Of a DNA stretch of 64,000 nt, positions 42,021 to 53,881 are shown piece after piece. Each line of letters opens with the position of its first letter. Position 1 is the stretch's first letter. The stretch spans positions 930,001-994,000 of the forward strand of contig JAEILZ010000005.1 of assembly GCA_018873225.1 (NCBI GenBank). The letters run 5' to 3'. A program made the position numbers and the translations under genes. The notes under the pieces are model-generated. The model made no database searches. It was not told the DNA's origin and was given only the letters and a program-made list of their open reading frames with translations. The stretch is from [Phialemoniopsis] sp. UDSM-2020 (Eukaryota > Ascomycota > Sordariomycetes > Thyridiales > Thyridiaceae).

Positions 42021-44567
42021 TCACACACCCCCAAACATCCCGTGATACCTCCTCGCCCCTCCCCCAGTCCCAACCATCCTCCGCGCCGAAAACGTCCCGT
42101 TGAACCCAGCATACCTCCCCACGCTCGGCGGCAAGTCCCCCACCGCCGTGCCCCAACTACTCTCGTTCCGGCCCAGCGTGAGCACCAGCTCCCTTCCCTC
42201 GGTGAAGAAGCTATGATCCACCCAATTCTTGGTATACTTCTCCCCATCCAACGTCGCGTTCTGCACATAGATGTTCTCGTAGCCAGCGTCGAATCCGACC
42301 GTCCTGACCCGCGCCGTCTTGCCCGTCAGCGGACTCGTCACGTTGACCGCGGCGAAAAAGGGCGGCGTGACGAGGTACACGTCCTGGCCCGGGTTCGGGA
42401 ACAGGCCCATCATGGCAAACGCCACGAAGCTGCCCATCGCGCCGCTGTCGTCGTTCCCCGGCAGGCCTGCGGGCGTGGGCGCAAAGGACGACGGGATGTA
42501 CGCGTGGGCGCGCTTGGCGGACAGGCCCGGCCGACCCGCGTAGTGGTACTGAAAGACGGTCAGGAAGGCCGGCTCGTTGCCGATGTAGGTGATGCCTTGG
42601 TCGTGCAGAAAGTCCAGGCGGCGGACGAAGGCGTCTGGCCCGCCGTAGAGGGTCATGAGATCGGCCTGGTTGTGCGGGACGAAGCTATTGTGTTGTCTTT
42701 GGTTAGCTTTTGGCCCATCTGCTACACTCGAGAGACGCTAGACTTACAATCCGTACTCCCAAATACTGCTCTCAAACGTCTCCCTCCCCGTATTCTGCAG
42801 GCTGCACACGCTGAAGTTATCAAGGTTACTGCAGTTCAGCGGGTCCTGGTACGCCCAGGTCCCGTTGAGGAACCGCGGCTGGAAGAAACCCGTGAAGCCG
42901 GTGTCGGTGCCGTTCCAGAAGCGCGACACCTGGTCCCCCTTGTACAGATTCTCCCAGTTGCCGCTGCGTTCAAGATATTTCTCCTTGTCCGGCTCTTTAC
43001 CTAGGGCGCCGGCCATTTGCGCTACGCAAAAGTCGTTGTAGCTGTACTCGAGCGTGCGCGAGATGCTCCGCGTCATGGTGCCGAATCCTTTGTAGTCAAA
43101 ATCTTGCACGGGTATGTACCCAAGCGCCTTCCAGCTGTCGAGCCCGCCGCGCCCTTCGTTGGACCAATGGAACGGCTCCTCCTCGGCGTCCTTGACGACG
43201 GCCGCAAACCCGGCCTGCCAGTCGATCCCGTCCTTGATGCCCTTGATCAGCGCGTCGGCAAGCACGTTGTCGGCGTTGGACCCGCCCTGCGTGTACCCCT
43301 TGCACAGGCTCATGCGGCAGTCCGGAAGCCAGCCCGTGTGCCGAAAGGTGTCGATCAGGCTGCGTACCATCTGCGCGACGGCGGCTGGATCGAGCACCGT
43401 CAGAAAGGGGATTTGGCTACGGAACGAGTCCCAGAGGCAGTAGAACGAGTCGAAATAGGGCTCGCCGCCGCCACTCCAGAGCGGGTTCTCCCCCGTGTAG
43501 TTCTGCGGGTTGATTATGGTGCGGTAGATGCCGCTGTAGAAGTTGGTCACGAGCGCCTGGTCGACGCCCTCGGTGGCCACCACTATGGGAGATAGCTTGG
43601 CGCGCCAGGCGGCGACCGCAGCGGTATGCACGCGGTCAAAGCCAAAGTCTGGAATCTCGGACTCGGCGTGCGCGCACGCCTGCTCGACGCTGATGAAGCT
43701 TGTCGCCACGCGCGCGAGGATTGGCTCGGCGCCCGAGACGAAGCGCGTGAAGGCCCCTCCCGGAAGGGGGTACCCGTTGATGGACCGCGAGATGGTCAGG
43801 TTCTTGACCGCCGCGCTGGCCCGACTGTTAACGAAGATGCCGTTGTCCAGAATGTCGGCACCCGAGAAGTCGGTGCAGAAGTGTAACACGTAGTGCCCGC
43901 TACCAAAGCTAGGCAAGAACCGCGCACTGCCCGTGACCCGCCCCGTCGCCGGATCGACGCTCACACTGCCGTTATCCTGCCTTGAGTCCTGCAGATCCGA
44001 CAAGTCCTGCAAGATAAGCGGCTGCGACGGTCGCCCGTCGACGCCAGTCGGCGGGAAAGTGAACCGGAAAAGCGCGGCGCGCGCCGTGGTCGTCATCTCG
44101 GCGCGCAAGCCGCTGTTGAGCGTGAGCCCGAAGAAGCCCGGGCTCGCGCGCACGGTGTCGTTACCGAACGCGCCGTGCCGCGCCCTCTCCTTCTTGGGGA
44201 AGGCGCAGCGGTCGACGTCCCAGCCGTCGCACGAGGCGTACGCGAACAGCGGGAAGTTGCCGAGCGAGGGGCTGCCGCCGGTGCCCGAGTCGTGCATCGA
44301 GGAGAAGCCCGTGACGTTGGAGCCGTCGAGGGCGAAGCCGCCCTGGTTGGAGCCGCTGTTGGTGTCGGCGACGGCCTTGGCCATGCCGTAAGGTAGAGAG
44401 GCGCCGGGAAAGACATTGCCGCCGTTGCTGGCGCCGATGAGTGGGTCGACGAAGGATAGGGGGTCGAAGGGCGGCTGGGTCTGAGCCCGGGCAGTGCCGG
44501 GAGCGACGGAGATCAGCCAGATACTGGCGAGAGTCTCGAAGGAGCATTTCTTCATTGTCAATGCCAT
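42021..44567 (-). CDS. secreted GH92 alpha-mannosidase
   Basis: A glycoside hydrolase family 92 exo-alpha-mannosidase of 827 aa in two exons (42748-44567 and 42021-42684; 828 codons). A signal peptide is present (MKKCSFETLASIWLISVAPG, cleaved after ARA), so it is exported. The N-terminal domain has DPLIGASNGGNVFPGA and the GFSSMHDSGTGG motif. The catalytic alpha/alpha barrel has FYCLWDSFRSQIPFL, GGSNADNVLADA and GNDDSGAMGSF; these enzymes are calcium-dependent. Several N-glycosylation sequons fit secretion. It likely trims mannan or N-glycan mannose outside the cell. The 63-nt intron has a GTAAGT donor and TAG acceptor. Confidence 0.93.
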
Positions 44568-45479
44568 GGACTGAAAACCTACAATGCCAAGCCCGCAGAG
44601 ACTATGTCGAAGTAGCCAGACCTCAAGCTTTTATCAAGCTGGTCCCTGGGTTACGGTACTATGATTCTGTTCAATACCGGGGTGCTGTGCGCATGCAGCT
44701 GCACAGCGTACCGGTGAGAAACAAAGCTGGCACCGGGACGCGGTGCAGACGCGCCTCTGGGCACGAGATACCAGCCTGCATCCCGCAGGGCATGGAGCTT
44801 CCTTATACAGCTGGGCGGGGTGGTATCCAGGACGTCACCATGGATCCCGGCAATAAGGATGCGAGACAAATACAAGTGCGCAACCTGCTCACGGGAACCG
44901 GGTAGGGACCCAACGCGGTCCCTCCTCGACGGTGAGTGGCGGTATCGTCGTAGACAAAAGTAGGAGATGGTTTCTCTTCTGGTACTATGGCGTATTTGGC
45001 AGTCTTCGGCACATGCAATCGTATGTGTTGCTCACCGTTGCATAATAACCAGACCAATGCATGCAATGGCGATCAGTATTTCAAAAGCCGACCGTCTGGA
45101 CTTGCCCACATGCCGCATGAATTCAGGCTATCGCGCCCGACCACAACCCAATCTCTGGCCGTCGTAATGTATTGACCATTCGGGCAGGTCCCTTAGTTTG
45201 CAATCTAAACGATGCGAGATCCCGTGGTCACGGCGTTAGGAGCTGTGATATGACGCTGATACGTGCTTGTAATGTTGACCCATCTGATACTCATAATCAC
45301 AGCAGACTTATCACGAGTCTCCGGTCAGTCAAAGAGGGACAGATGATCTGGCATGAACGGCAATATTTTGCCCAGGGTATCATTCATGATATCGTGTTGT
45401 ATCTTTCTTCATCCGACGCCCGTTGTAGTGGTGCAAGTCTTCCGGCAATCCGGCCTTGGCGGTGCACCATCCCGAGACT
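44568..45479. other. promoter of the GH92 gene and 3' flank of EXO5
   Basis: These 912 bases contain no gene I can support. The part next to 44568 is the upstream region of the secreted mannosidase. Confidence 0.45.
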
Positions 45480-47258
45480 TCACGCTTCGCCAGAGGCCGA
45501 CTGCTTTCTCTCAGCGCCGTGCGCAGGTGTACCGCTCCGCCGCCTTCGCGGTGCGCTTCGCTCCCGCGCTAATCGCGTCGCCTCCTCGTGCAAGCCCCGG
45601 CGCCAATCACAGTGCTCGGCGACCTCGCAGAAGCCGCATTTGTAGAACTCCTCAATGTCGACGCCGCGCGGCGGCCGTTCCCCGCGCCACCACTGCATGT
45701 AGTTGCCGATGTACTCCTCCAGCACCCCGTAGTCGACCTGCATTACGTTCGTGCCTATGAGGCGACCTCCGCTCTCCTCTGCGCCGTCCGGTGCGTCGCG
45801 ATGCCTCGCGCGGTATTCCACAGCGACAAGTTTTCCTAGCGAATCTGCGCCCTGAGGGAAGGTGGTGCGGAATTCCTCGGCCACCAGAGGGATCATGGCG
45901 CGTAGGCTCTGGTAGCGAAGAGCTCCAGCGGACGAGTCGGCCGTTGACTTGATTCCGGTGACTGAGTTAGACGGAGCGTCGTAGAATATCTCATCATGAA
46001 GCTCCCCTATTTGTGCCAGGAAGGAGTCCGAGAATGGCTCATCTGGGTCGAGACCGTAGCGACGGATAACTCGCAGGAAGTCGAGTTGCCCGCAGGCCAT
46101 CTCCGCCAGAAAGCGATGGTAAAGAAAGAGCTGCACCCGTGTCGGCCTCACAGCAGCACCCTTGGGCAAGGTTTTGGATGCCCTAGTCTTCACATCTGTC
46201 AGGTAGATCTTGGAACTTGGAGGCGCCTTGTCCTCGGCAGGTTGTGATGACGGGAAGAACTCGGTGATGGCTTGCTGGTCCGGGGCCACTTCTGGCACGG
46301 CCTTGCCTCCAACACCCAGTTCTGCTTCGAACTGAGGGTCCGGGTTGTCATAGCTCAGTCCGTCGATAATGCCGTTTACAACATTACCATCGATGAGACC
46401 CCAGACCTCGAGTTCTCGCGTCAATCCCGTCTCCCTCAATGTCCGGAGTCCTTGTATGATGTTCCACAGCTTGAGTCCAAAAGCGTCCTCGCGTTTCGTG
46501 ACCTCGATCTGGACAGTGACATGCACTTCATCCTCCAGCTCCTTGTGAACCTTGGAGCCGCCCTTCATGGCGGCGGTCCTTGTCCTCTTCCCGCCAGGGA
46601 GCAGGGTGAGGGTGTAGGCATATTGCAGCTCGCACCAGGCGCCGGCCGTCAGATCCGACACGGACAGCGGCTTCTTAGGATATGTCCGGAAGCGAATCAG
46701 AGGGGCGAGTTGGGATGACTTCGAGGGAGTTGGCTGTTCAAGGGGTTCCTCGGGGGTTGGTTCGAGCACGGAGAGCGCATTGCTCACTAATCGCCACTTG
46801 AGTCAGTCAGATCTTTGGACATCTAGAAAGGCAGGTAGTCTAGAGCGCTTACAGTCCGGGTAGCTGATCTCAATCTCCTCGTTTGACAAGCCCAGAATTG
46901 AGGGTTTTGGCGTCTCGCCAGCAAAACTTGTGGCCCCTGTTGCAAGAGTCGTGGCGTGGTGGCGCGTAGCAGCTTCATAACGCTGAGCGAGTGCGGGGTC
47001 AGGTTCCGAGATGTCGCGGTGGCTTTTGTACTCATAGAGAGATGCAGTAGCAGGATCAGCTACTATGTCGACCGGTGCTGTAGCGAAGGATGGAATGAGC
47101 TCGGTCCTCTGGGCTGTGTGGCCACGATCAGTGGCTTGCGAGGATGTAGGATGGCTGGCGGCGCTGGCAAAGTCTAGCGAGACGAGCAGCTCCTCCTCGT
47201 CCAGAGACAAGTCCCAGCCGTAGTCGCTGTCGTTATCTGTAGGCTGGGCAGTCGCCAT
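45480..47258 (-). CDS. EXO5: exonuclease V, mitochondrial/nuclear (EXO5/DEM1)
   Basis: A single-strand DNA exonuclease of the RecB/PD-(D/E)XK superfamily with a 4Fe-4S cluster, 570 aa in two exons (46853-47258 and 45480-46786; 571 codons). The N-terminal ~135 residues are acidic and variable. The nuclease core begins at LSVSDLTAGAWCELQYAYTL, which supplies the first cluster cysteine. The remaining cysteines are at the end: YKCGFCEVAEHC. The catalytic part is visible as LIDGNVVNGIIDGL and IYLTDVKTRASKTLP, the D-x-K element. A basic C-terminal tail follows. Yeast Exo5 is needed for mitochondrial genome maintenance. The 66-nt intron has a CTGAC branch. Confidence 0.92.
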
Positions 47259-48126
47259 AGCCGCCCGTGGGTTGCTGATGAATCATCGCCGAAAGGAAGG
47301 CTTGTTCTGGCGTTGCTCTCGAAGTGGGATGTGTTCTCGTAATCGATCAACTCGTCATCAACGAATGGCAGCAATGATATTAGGCGGCGGTCGCGCAAAG
47401 GAACTCCGCTAAACGCGCTAATTGGGGCGCTGGAGTCGCGCCCTCACGTGCAGCCGGCAAGTCCTTGGACGGGGAATGAATCATGTTTAGAGAGCGAGAT
47501 GGGTAGCAGCCCTGAAGCTCCCTCCTCTCCACTGGATTGAATAAATAAAGGGAGCTCTTCTGGAGTTATTTATCAGGGTCACACTCGTGTACAAAAGTCT
47601 CCTCAGCTTGTTCAGCACCTCCAGTGCTGCCAACGGTGAGTCCGACCGCTAATGTACTCGCCAGACGGCCGATCACAGGATTGATGACAAAACATGGATG
47701 CCTCTGTTTTTTTGTCCACCTCAGATCTCGAAACAGAGACGAGTGTTCAAGCTTGTTGGGCCTTCTGATATATGCAATACAAGGCCCCAGCATTCAGCCC
47801 TCGTCATAACTAAGTCCGATGGATCAACCGGGGTGTTGCTGTTGACCTTGTTGCCTGCACAGGCTGCCCTGATTTTCCAGCACACGATTGGCTCCTTTCA
47901 CCTTGGCCTGCTCCACCTTTGACAAGCATCCAGCAAGCCAGACCCAACGCCACGAGTATTCAGCCCACCAGAGCTCGTGTTTCAGACAGCGATGTGTCCG
48001 TTTCTCTCGATGATCCAAGGCAGCAATATCATACAAATGATTGCATTCCCAGTCGGAATGGAGACCAACAGAGCATGGAACTTTTGTCGCTAAACTCAAC
48101 TTCATTCTAAGATATCACTTCGAGCC
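47259..48126. other. divergent intergenic region, nothing further seen
   Basis: This 868-base region lies between the EXO5 start (minus) and the F-box gene start (plus). Small open frames here lack support. Confidence 0.4.
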
Positions 48127-48775
48127 ATGGGCCGATCCGACGTCTTATTCGCCACTTCGGATGTGGGCTCCAAGTTCGACCACATTGACGAGATTCAATG
48201 CAAACATGGAGACGATTGCTTGAACAAGCCGGCCCTTCAGACACCCAGGCCAACTTTCATGAGCCTTCCGACCGAAATACACCTCCTCATCAGCCAGCAA
48301 CTCATTTATCCAGATGCATTATCACTGAAACATACAAACCGTTACTTTCACGAACTAGTCTTCACCGGAGTCAGGCTCAAAGTCGAGTGGCTGGTCCAAC
48401 GTCGTAGTCTGCATCTTGATTGCCCAAATCATGTTCGATGTGATCTGGGAAGCGACCTGAAGTTCTGTAGAGGCAGTGTAGCGTGAGTCTTCTGTTGCTA
48501 TCACATAACGGGCCAAGTGTACCCTGATACTGACACTGGCTATCCCCAGACTTCTTATGAAACGGCGAAGAGAGCATATCGAGTGCGAGACCAAGCCCGG
48601 CTTAGGATGTATAGTGTTTGGAACTCCAACTTGCATACATAAGCGGAAACGCGCTGTCAGGGTGAAGCGGTGGCTACGGTCTCGGCTGACGGTCGAGTTG
48701 TGGTGGGTGATCCTGGCTCTGGTGCCAGTCATCTGCTGTTGGATATGGATGTCTGAGCTGCTGCGATGGGGGTGA
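48127..48775 (+). CDS. small F-box-like protein with C-terminal membrane segment
   Basis: Two exons (48127-48482 and 48550-48775) give 193 aa (194 codons). An F-box-like motif is at about residues 45-80 (FMSLPTEIHLLISQQL...ALSLKHTNRYF), the part that binds Skp1 in SCF ubiquitin ligases. No substrate-recognition repeats follow. Instead the chain ends with a basic patch (KRKRAVRVKRWLRSR) and one hydrophobic segment (ELWWVILALVPVICCWIWM), so it may be membrane-anchored. Similar short F-box/TM proteins are common in Sordariomycetes and poorly studied. The intron has GTGAGT and CAG ends. Confidence 0.75.
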
Positions 48776-48942
48776 TCAAGGTTCTGGTGGCTGGGATATC
48801 TGTAATGCCATATTGTAGATAATATTGTAACGTAAAGCATGTTCGTGTTTTCATAGCTTAACGCGGAAAGAAAGCCCCGAAAGAGTATTTGAAATCAAAC
48901 CAGCACTCAGAGTTGCCCCATACTAACCCCTTGTTCTCAGTA

Positions 48943-51900
48943 TCAATTACTGTTCTCTCCATCCGAATCATTATCACTTTCCGATTGCTTCTTGTCCTTC
49001 TTCTTGTGCTTCGACTTCTTCTCTGTCTTCCCTTTCTTGTCAGATGTGTTTTTACTCTTCTTGTTACTGTCCTTGGAGTCCTCTGCTTTCTGGTCGCCGG
49101 CCTTGCTCTTCTTCTTTTTCTTCTTCTTCTCCTTCTTCTTCCTCTTCCGGCGCTCGTCAGAGTCTTCAGAGGCATCGGAGCTATCACTTCCCGAATCCGA
49201 GGTATCGCTACTATCATCCTCCGAGCTAGCATTGGATTCAAGCTTGTTGAATTCCTTGAACACGAGCTCGGGCGAGGGCGTGTAGGACAATGCCCGTATG
49301 TAGTCCCGCTTTGCCGTTCTGTCCTCATCTAGACCATGGGTTGCCAGGAGGTACTCGTTGAACTGAGTCGAGGCCGTAGCAACGATCTTGAAATGATCTC
49401 TAGTCACTGGAAGACTCGCGAACTGCCTCCCACAAGTCCTGGCATGAAACTCGGCCAGAGCAAGGACTGTTTGGAATGTGTTTCTGATTTGGCGACCATT
49501 CCATTCGAGGTTCTGCCAGTTTTCGCTGGCCCAGCGCATGACCTTCTTTCTGGACTGCTCGTACTCGAAAACCGGCAGCCCGTTCTTCTGTCGATCCGTG
49601 TTGATGTCGGCTATCCGTTCGAAGTTGTGTTTGAAGATCTTCTTCGCCTGTGTCTCCGCCAGCTTGGGGTAATAGAGGGTTAGATGAAGCCTTGAGCGGA
49701 ATGCATCGTCAATCGCCCCGACCCGGTTGGTAGTCAGAAAGAGGATGCCGGAGTAATACTCGAGGATGCGTAAAAATACTAGAAAGCATGATTAATTCGC
49801 GCACTCGAAACGGCAGTGACCAGTTATCATGTGGTTGAGCCTTACCGGAAACCAGACCGTTTCTCTTAACATCCCTTTGCTATTAATAGATGAGTTAAAC
49901 CGTCGTTGCCAAAAATTGAATGACAAATGGGCAAACTCACATCGCGCTTGGCAAGGAACACGTCGGCCTCGTCAAGCAGCAGCACGCAGCCCCACTTGTG
50001 TGCCAACTTGAAGTGCTTCTCCATGTTGCTTTCCACATCGTGCGCTTCGTGGCCAATATCGCCTATACATTGCCATCAGTATCCGCACCTCTAGGCTTCA
50101 TCAAGCAGGAGACCATGAAGATTATTTGGGCTGCTCACCGCAAGTAATGGGGTACAGAGGCTTTTTAGTATGGGCCGCAACACATTCTACAGTCAAACAC
50201 ACTTATCAACACTTTTGTCCATCGAGACTTGAGGATAGATCGGAACTTTACCTGCTGTAGACGTCTTGCCTACCCCTGGAACACCGTGAAGGAGAATAAT
50301 ACACCCTCGCCCTTATCAGTCAGCGTTTTCAAGTCGGAGTACAACGCATGGGGCTTGGAGTCGGCTTACCCTTTCCGCGCACCAAGTCCATGCCGTTCTT
50401 CGCACTATTTGTGGATCCGACGTCTCTCGTGTGAGTCTCAACCATGGCCTGGACGAGCTGTCGATGCCCCTTGGGAAGGACAAGGTTATCCCATTCACTG
50501 TCTTGCTCAACCGGAGCTAGCTGGCTAAGGTTGAGTTGAACTTGTGGCAGAGTTAGCAGCTTCGATGTATGATATGGGCGTCTTAACTTAAATATGCTTG
50601 AAGTTGACGACTTACCCCATTTACGGTTCCTGAGTGCATAAGCTGGTACGTCTCCCGGCAAGAGTGTAATGACATCCTTCTGCTCCATGAGTTTCCTAAA
50701 GTTGGCGCGGCCCTCCTCACCCCTCGGTCTTTCGTTTTCGTATTCTTCGAGAACACTCTTGACTCCAGATTCGACCTTCTCTCGTTGCTTCTTCTGGGCC
50801 TCAGTGTAGACTAGGTCATATGCACACGAAGCGCTAATACACCACTTGATGCTGCACCGCGGTACTGCAAAATCTTGAGCGGCACTTATCCCCTCTGAAA
50901 CCCACAATTGAGAAGGCGAGCGGAAACTTGGGGTAACATGATTCTGCCCTTCGAAGGCCAATTTGAGATCCACCACCACAGGGCTGTTTATCTTTTTGCA
51001 CAGTGCGTTAGCTAAGGGAATGTTTTGTTATGTTCCGATGATGAGACGACCAACCTCTTCCCGATTTGAGCCAACTGTGAGACCTTCGTACTGCATGTGC
51101 GAGACTTTCGTAGCGTCGAGGAAGCTGTTGCCACGGCTTCGGAGTGCGTCTTCTTGTCCAGAGTAGCGGATGGGAAAGGCCTGCAGACTGCGAATCTCCA
51201 TCTCTCTTTCATATGGCTTGAAGATGAATGCTTCTTGGACAATACCATAGTCGATACCATCGAAATCTACATAAAAGCAGTCCACAACAAATGATGTGTA
51301 GTTGCTTCTGACTCGTCTCAAGGGACTGGGACCTATCGCCGTGCCTACGAGCCCTGGCGGTGGCGGCGGTGGCAGATTTGGATCTTCGCCATAGGGATTG
51401 ACACCTGCTGGCCCATAGGGGTTAACACCTCCGGTAGGGTAGGAACTAGGTCCTAGAGCGTAGGGGTCACCCGGGGGCATCGGGGGCTTGTCGAGGCTAG
51501 TAAACGGCCTTAGCATGTTGCCTCTCTCAAGTATCCCACCACAAGTGCCAACAACACGGTAGGCTTGAGGCGTATGGCGTGGGGTTGGGCGGTATATCTC
51601 TCCATCCACGGCACTGAGGCGCGTCTCTGGGACTGGATCGCGCTGTGGACAGTATATCGTTTCATTGCAGTCGAAAAGCATCCACAGGTTTTCAAATATG
51701 ATGTGTTGCGCCTCTCCCTTGCGTATTCGCTCATACAGGTCAATCTGTTCGCCAAGATACCCGTCGGCGAAGGCCAAGAAGGTTTCGAACTGAAGCAGAG
51801 CCTCAGGCGAGTTGTATGTCTCAGTGGCATCGTTTTCAATGGTATCTGTATGCGCCAAGGGAGGATCCTGTATCTCGTTACCGTTGACCGTGGTGTCTGG

Positions 51901-52863
51901 TTCCTCGGGAGAGTCACGTCTTATAGCCGAATTAGGCTCGTTGCTCTCTTGAGTATTGGTATTGCTAATTCACATGCTGAGGTCAGGGATGATGCAACGA
52001 GAAGTCCGCGCTTTGAAGGATCCACCCACCCATAAGTCTCTTGCAGCTTCTTGTAGTGATCTCGAAGGTAAGAGATATTCCGAATAATTGATCGGAAAGG
52101 TCTTCCGAAACGGATGAACCCGGAAATCCCTTCCTGACACTGCAGCCTCTTTGCAAAGAAGCTCACGATTGGCTTCGAGGATGTCTCCATCCTTTTCCAA
52201 ATAGGCTGCCGCATCGAAGTACTTAACAGTGTTTTCGACCTCTGGTGTGCCATCCAGACCCGGGAGCAAGTGGGGCATGCCAGGAGGATTATCAAGACCA
52301 ATAGCCGGCCCCGGTTCGATAGGAGGGGGAGCATCCTGCTCGGTTGGTTTGACGGCTTCTAGCTGGTCTAGACGCTCTTCTATCTCCCTCAAATAACCCA
52401 CTAGACCCTTCACCAAGTTAGAAGAATAGCGGTCTCGCCCTTTACTTGCGGTCTGGGCTTCTTCCTTGAGTTTCTCCCGGTACGCCCCTAAAAGCATGGT
52501 CTTGGTACAATTGCGCAAGGCTTTAGAGGTGTCTCTGCTCTGTCTTCTGGAAGCATAGCTTGGGTATGGATCTGGCATGACGGAACTAGTGTCAGAATCG
52601 GAGTCGGACTCTAAAACTGGGCTTCTCGCGTCTCCTCTATCGGTTGCGGATGTCGTCGGAGCTCCAGCACCCAACTGTCCGTCATCGTCGTGACTGTCGT
52701 CATCACCGTTGAAGGTAGTAATATGTACTTCCGTGGACTCTTCTCCTTGATTGGCCGATGCTTCAATGGAGATATCGTCCCTTTCCGAGAATGAAGCTGC
52801 TGGAGTCAGCAGTGAAACACCATTCGTAGATGGCATGGCTTCAAAAGTGCTCATTGTCTCCAT
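48943..52863 (-). CDS. AAA-family ATPase with DUF7025-like N-terminal region
   Basis: A multi-exon gene; I see at least eight coding blocks but have not fixed every junction. The N-terminal block (52863 to about 52000) is Ser/Asp-rich with a predicted coiled coil. The middle block (about 51028-51858) has LWMLFDCNETIYC and a Pro/Gly-rich insertion, then the FVVDCFYVDFDG strand typical of the fungal AAA group with DUF7025. The AAA module follows: Walker A GVPGVGKTSTA (about 50245-50310), Walker B CVLLLDEADVFLAKRD (about 49950-50000), the sensor LFLTTNRVGAIDDAFRSR, and a C-terminal helical lid. The last ~80 residues are a Ser/Asp stretch followed by long Lys runs. Function unknown; relatives are often near STAND genes. 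Divergent from the gene at 53882. Confidence 0.82.
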
Positions 52864-53881
52864 CCTTTCAGTTCGGATTCAAGTTAACAATGAGGCCAAG
52901 TAGACTAGAGACAAGAAAATGACCTTTGCGATTTCGATTTACTTGTCCCTCAATGTTTCTAGGTCCGCCCCACCTAGTCTTTCTCGTTTGATGGTTCTTG
53001 AAAGTGATACCACCAATTCTGCGAATGGAAATAGGAAGTAGCAATCGAGTCGGTTGACACTCGTTTCATCCATTTGAGGGAGCGACTCGGCCGCATTTTG
53101 TAGAAGTCAAGCCGGGATGCTGTGGTCCGCAGAGCCTCGAAGGAGGCAGAATATGGGTGTGCACCCTGCCTGCTCGCGGAGCTTTCGCTTCTTGAGATGG
53201 TGTTCGCCTGGACTCAGGCATCGAATAGGAACGTACTGATAAGACCTTTCGGTTTCGAAATGCGGTTAGTACGTCTGCGGCTTAGCAGATCTTTTTGAAC
53301 AACCAAAAGGACTCTCATGCTTTTATCGCTTTCGGCATATCAGCCCTCTGCCTGCCATTTTGTGGCATTTCGTTCAGCGATCAGGCTGAGCGAGTCGGTG
53401 GCAAGATGGAACACCCCCATCCCAGCACCATCATATAACCCGGGCGTCTGGCCCACGCAAAGGAGGCCGAGCTGAAGATGAATGCATGAATGGCCTTGTT
53501 ACTATTGGACCTTCGATGAAAGTGCTGCTTTCCGTGAGGGGTAACGAGAAGGCTGGCTGACCACCAACTTACAATGTTGGGCAGCAATTGGGGGCCATAA
53601 TAGCCTTGTGCTTTTTTAAGCGCTGACAGAGATATTTGTCAACATGTCATGGTGCCGGAGCTCTGAGTGAAAGTTGGGCCAGTTGACGAGTCAGTTGTTT
53701 GAAAGACTTGGGGGCTACGAGCAAGGGAAGGGGTTTTCACTCGCGGAACAAAGATCCGTCGCAAAATTAAACGAAAATCGCATCACGAGGGAAAGTTCTG
53801 AATTTCAATCTGCCGCAGCATCATAGTGAACTATTCGCTACATCTGTGACCCAGGTCCTGATATAATATACTCTTGTCGCT
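52864..53881. other. 1-kb divergent intergenic region
   Basis: It separates the AAA ATPase (minus) from the STAND-like gene (plus). I see no coding sequence, only scattered short frames. Confidence 0.4.

Noticed and set aside
41979..44391. Long plus-strand frames opposite the GH92 gene
   Set aside because: Shadow frames; the minus strand carries the complete GH92 motif series and a signal peptide.
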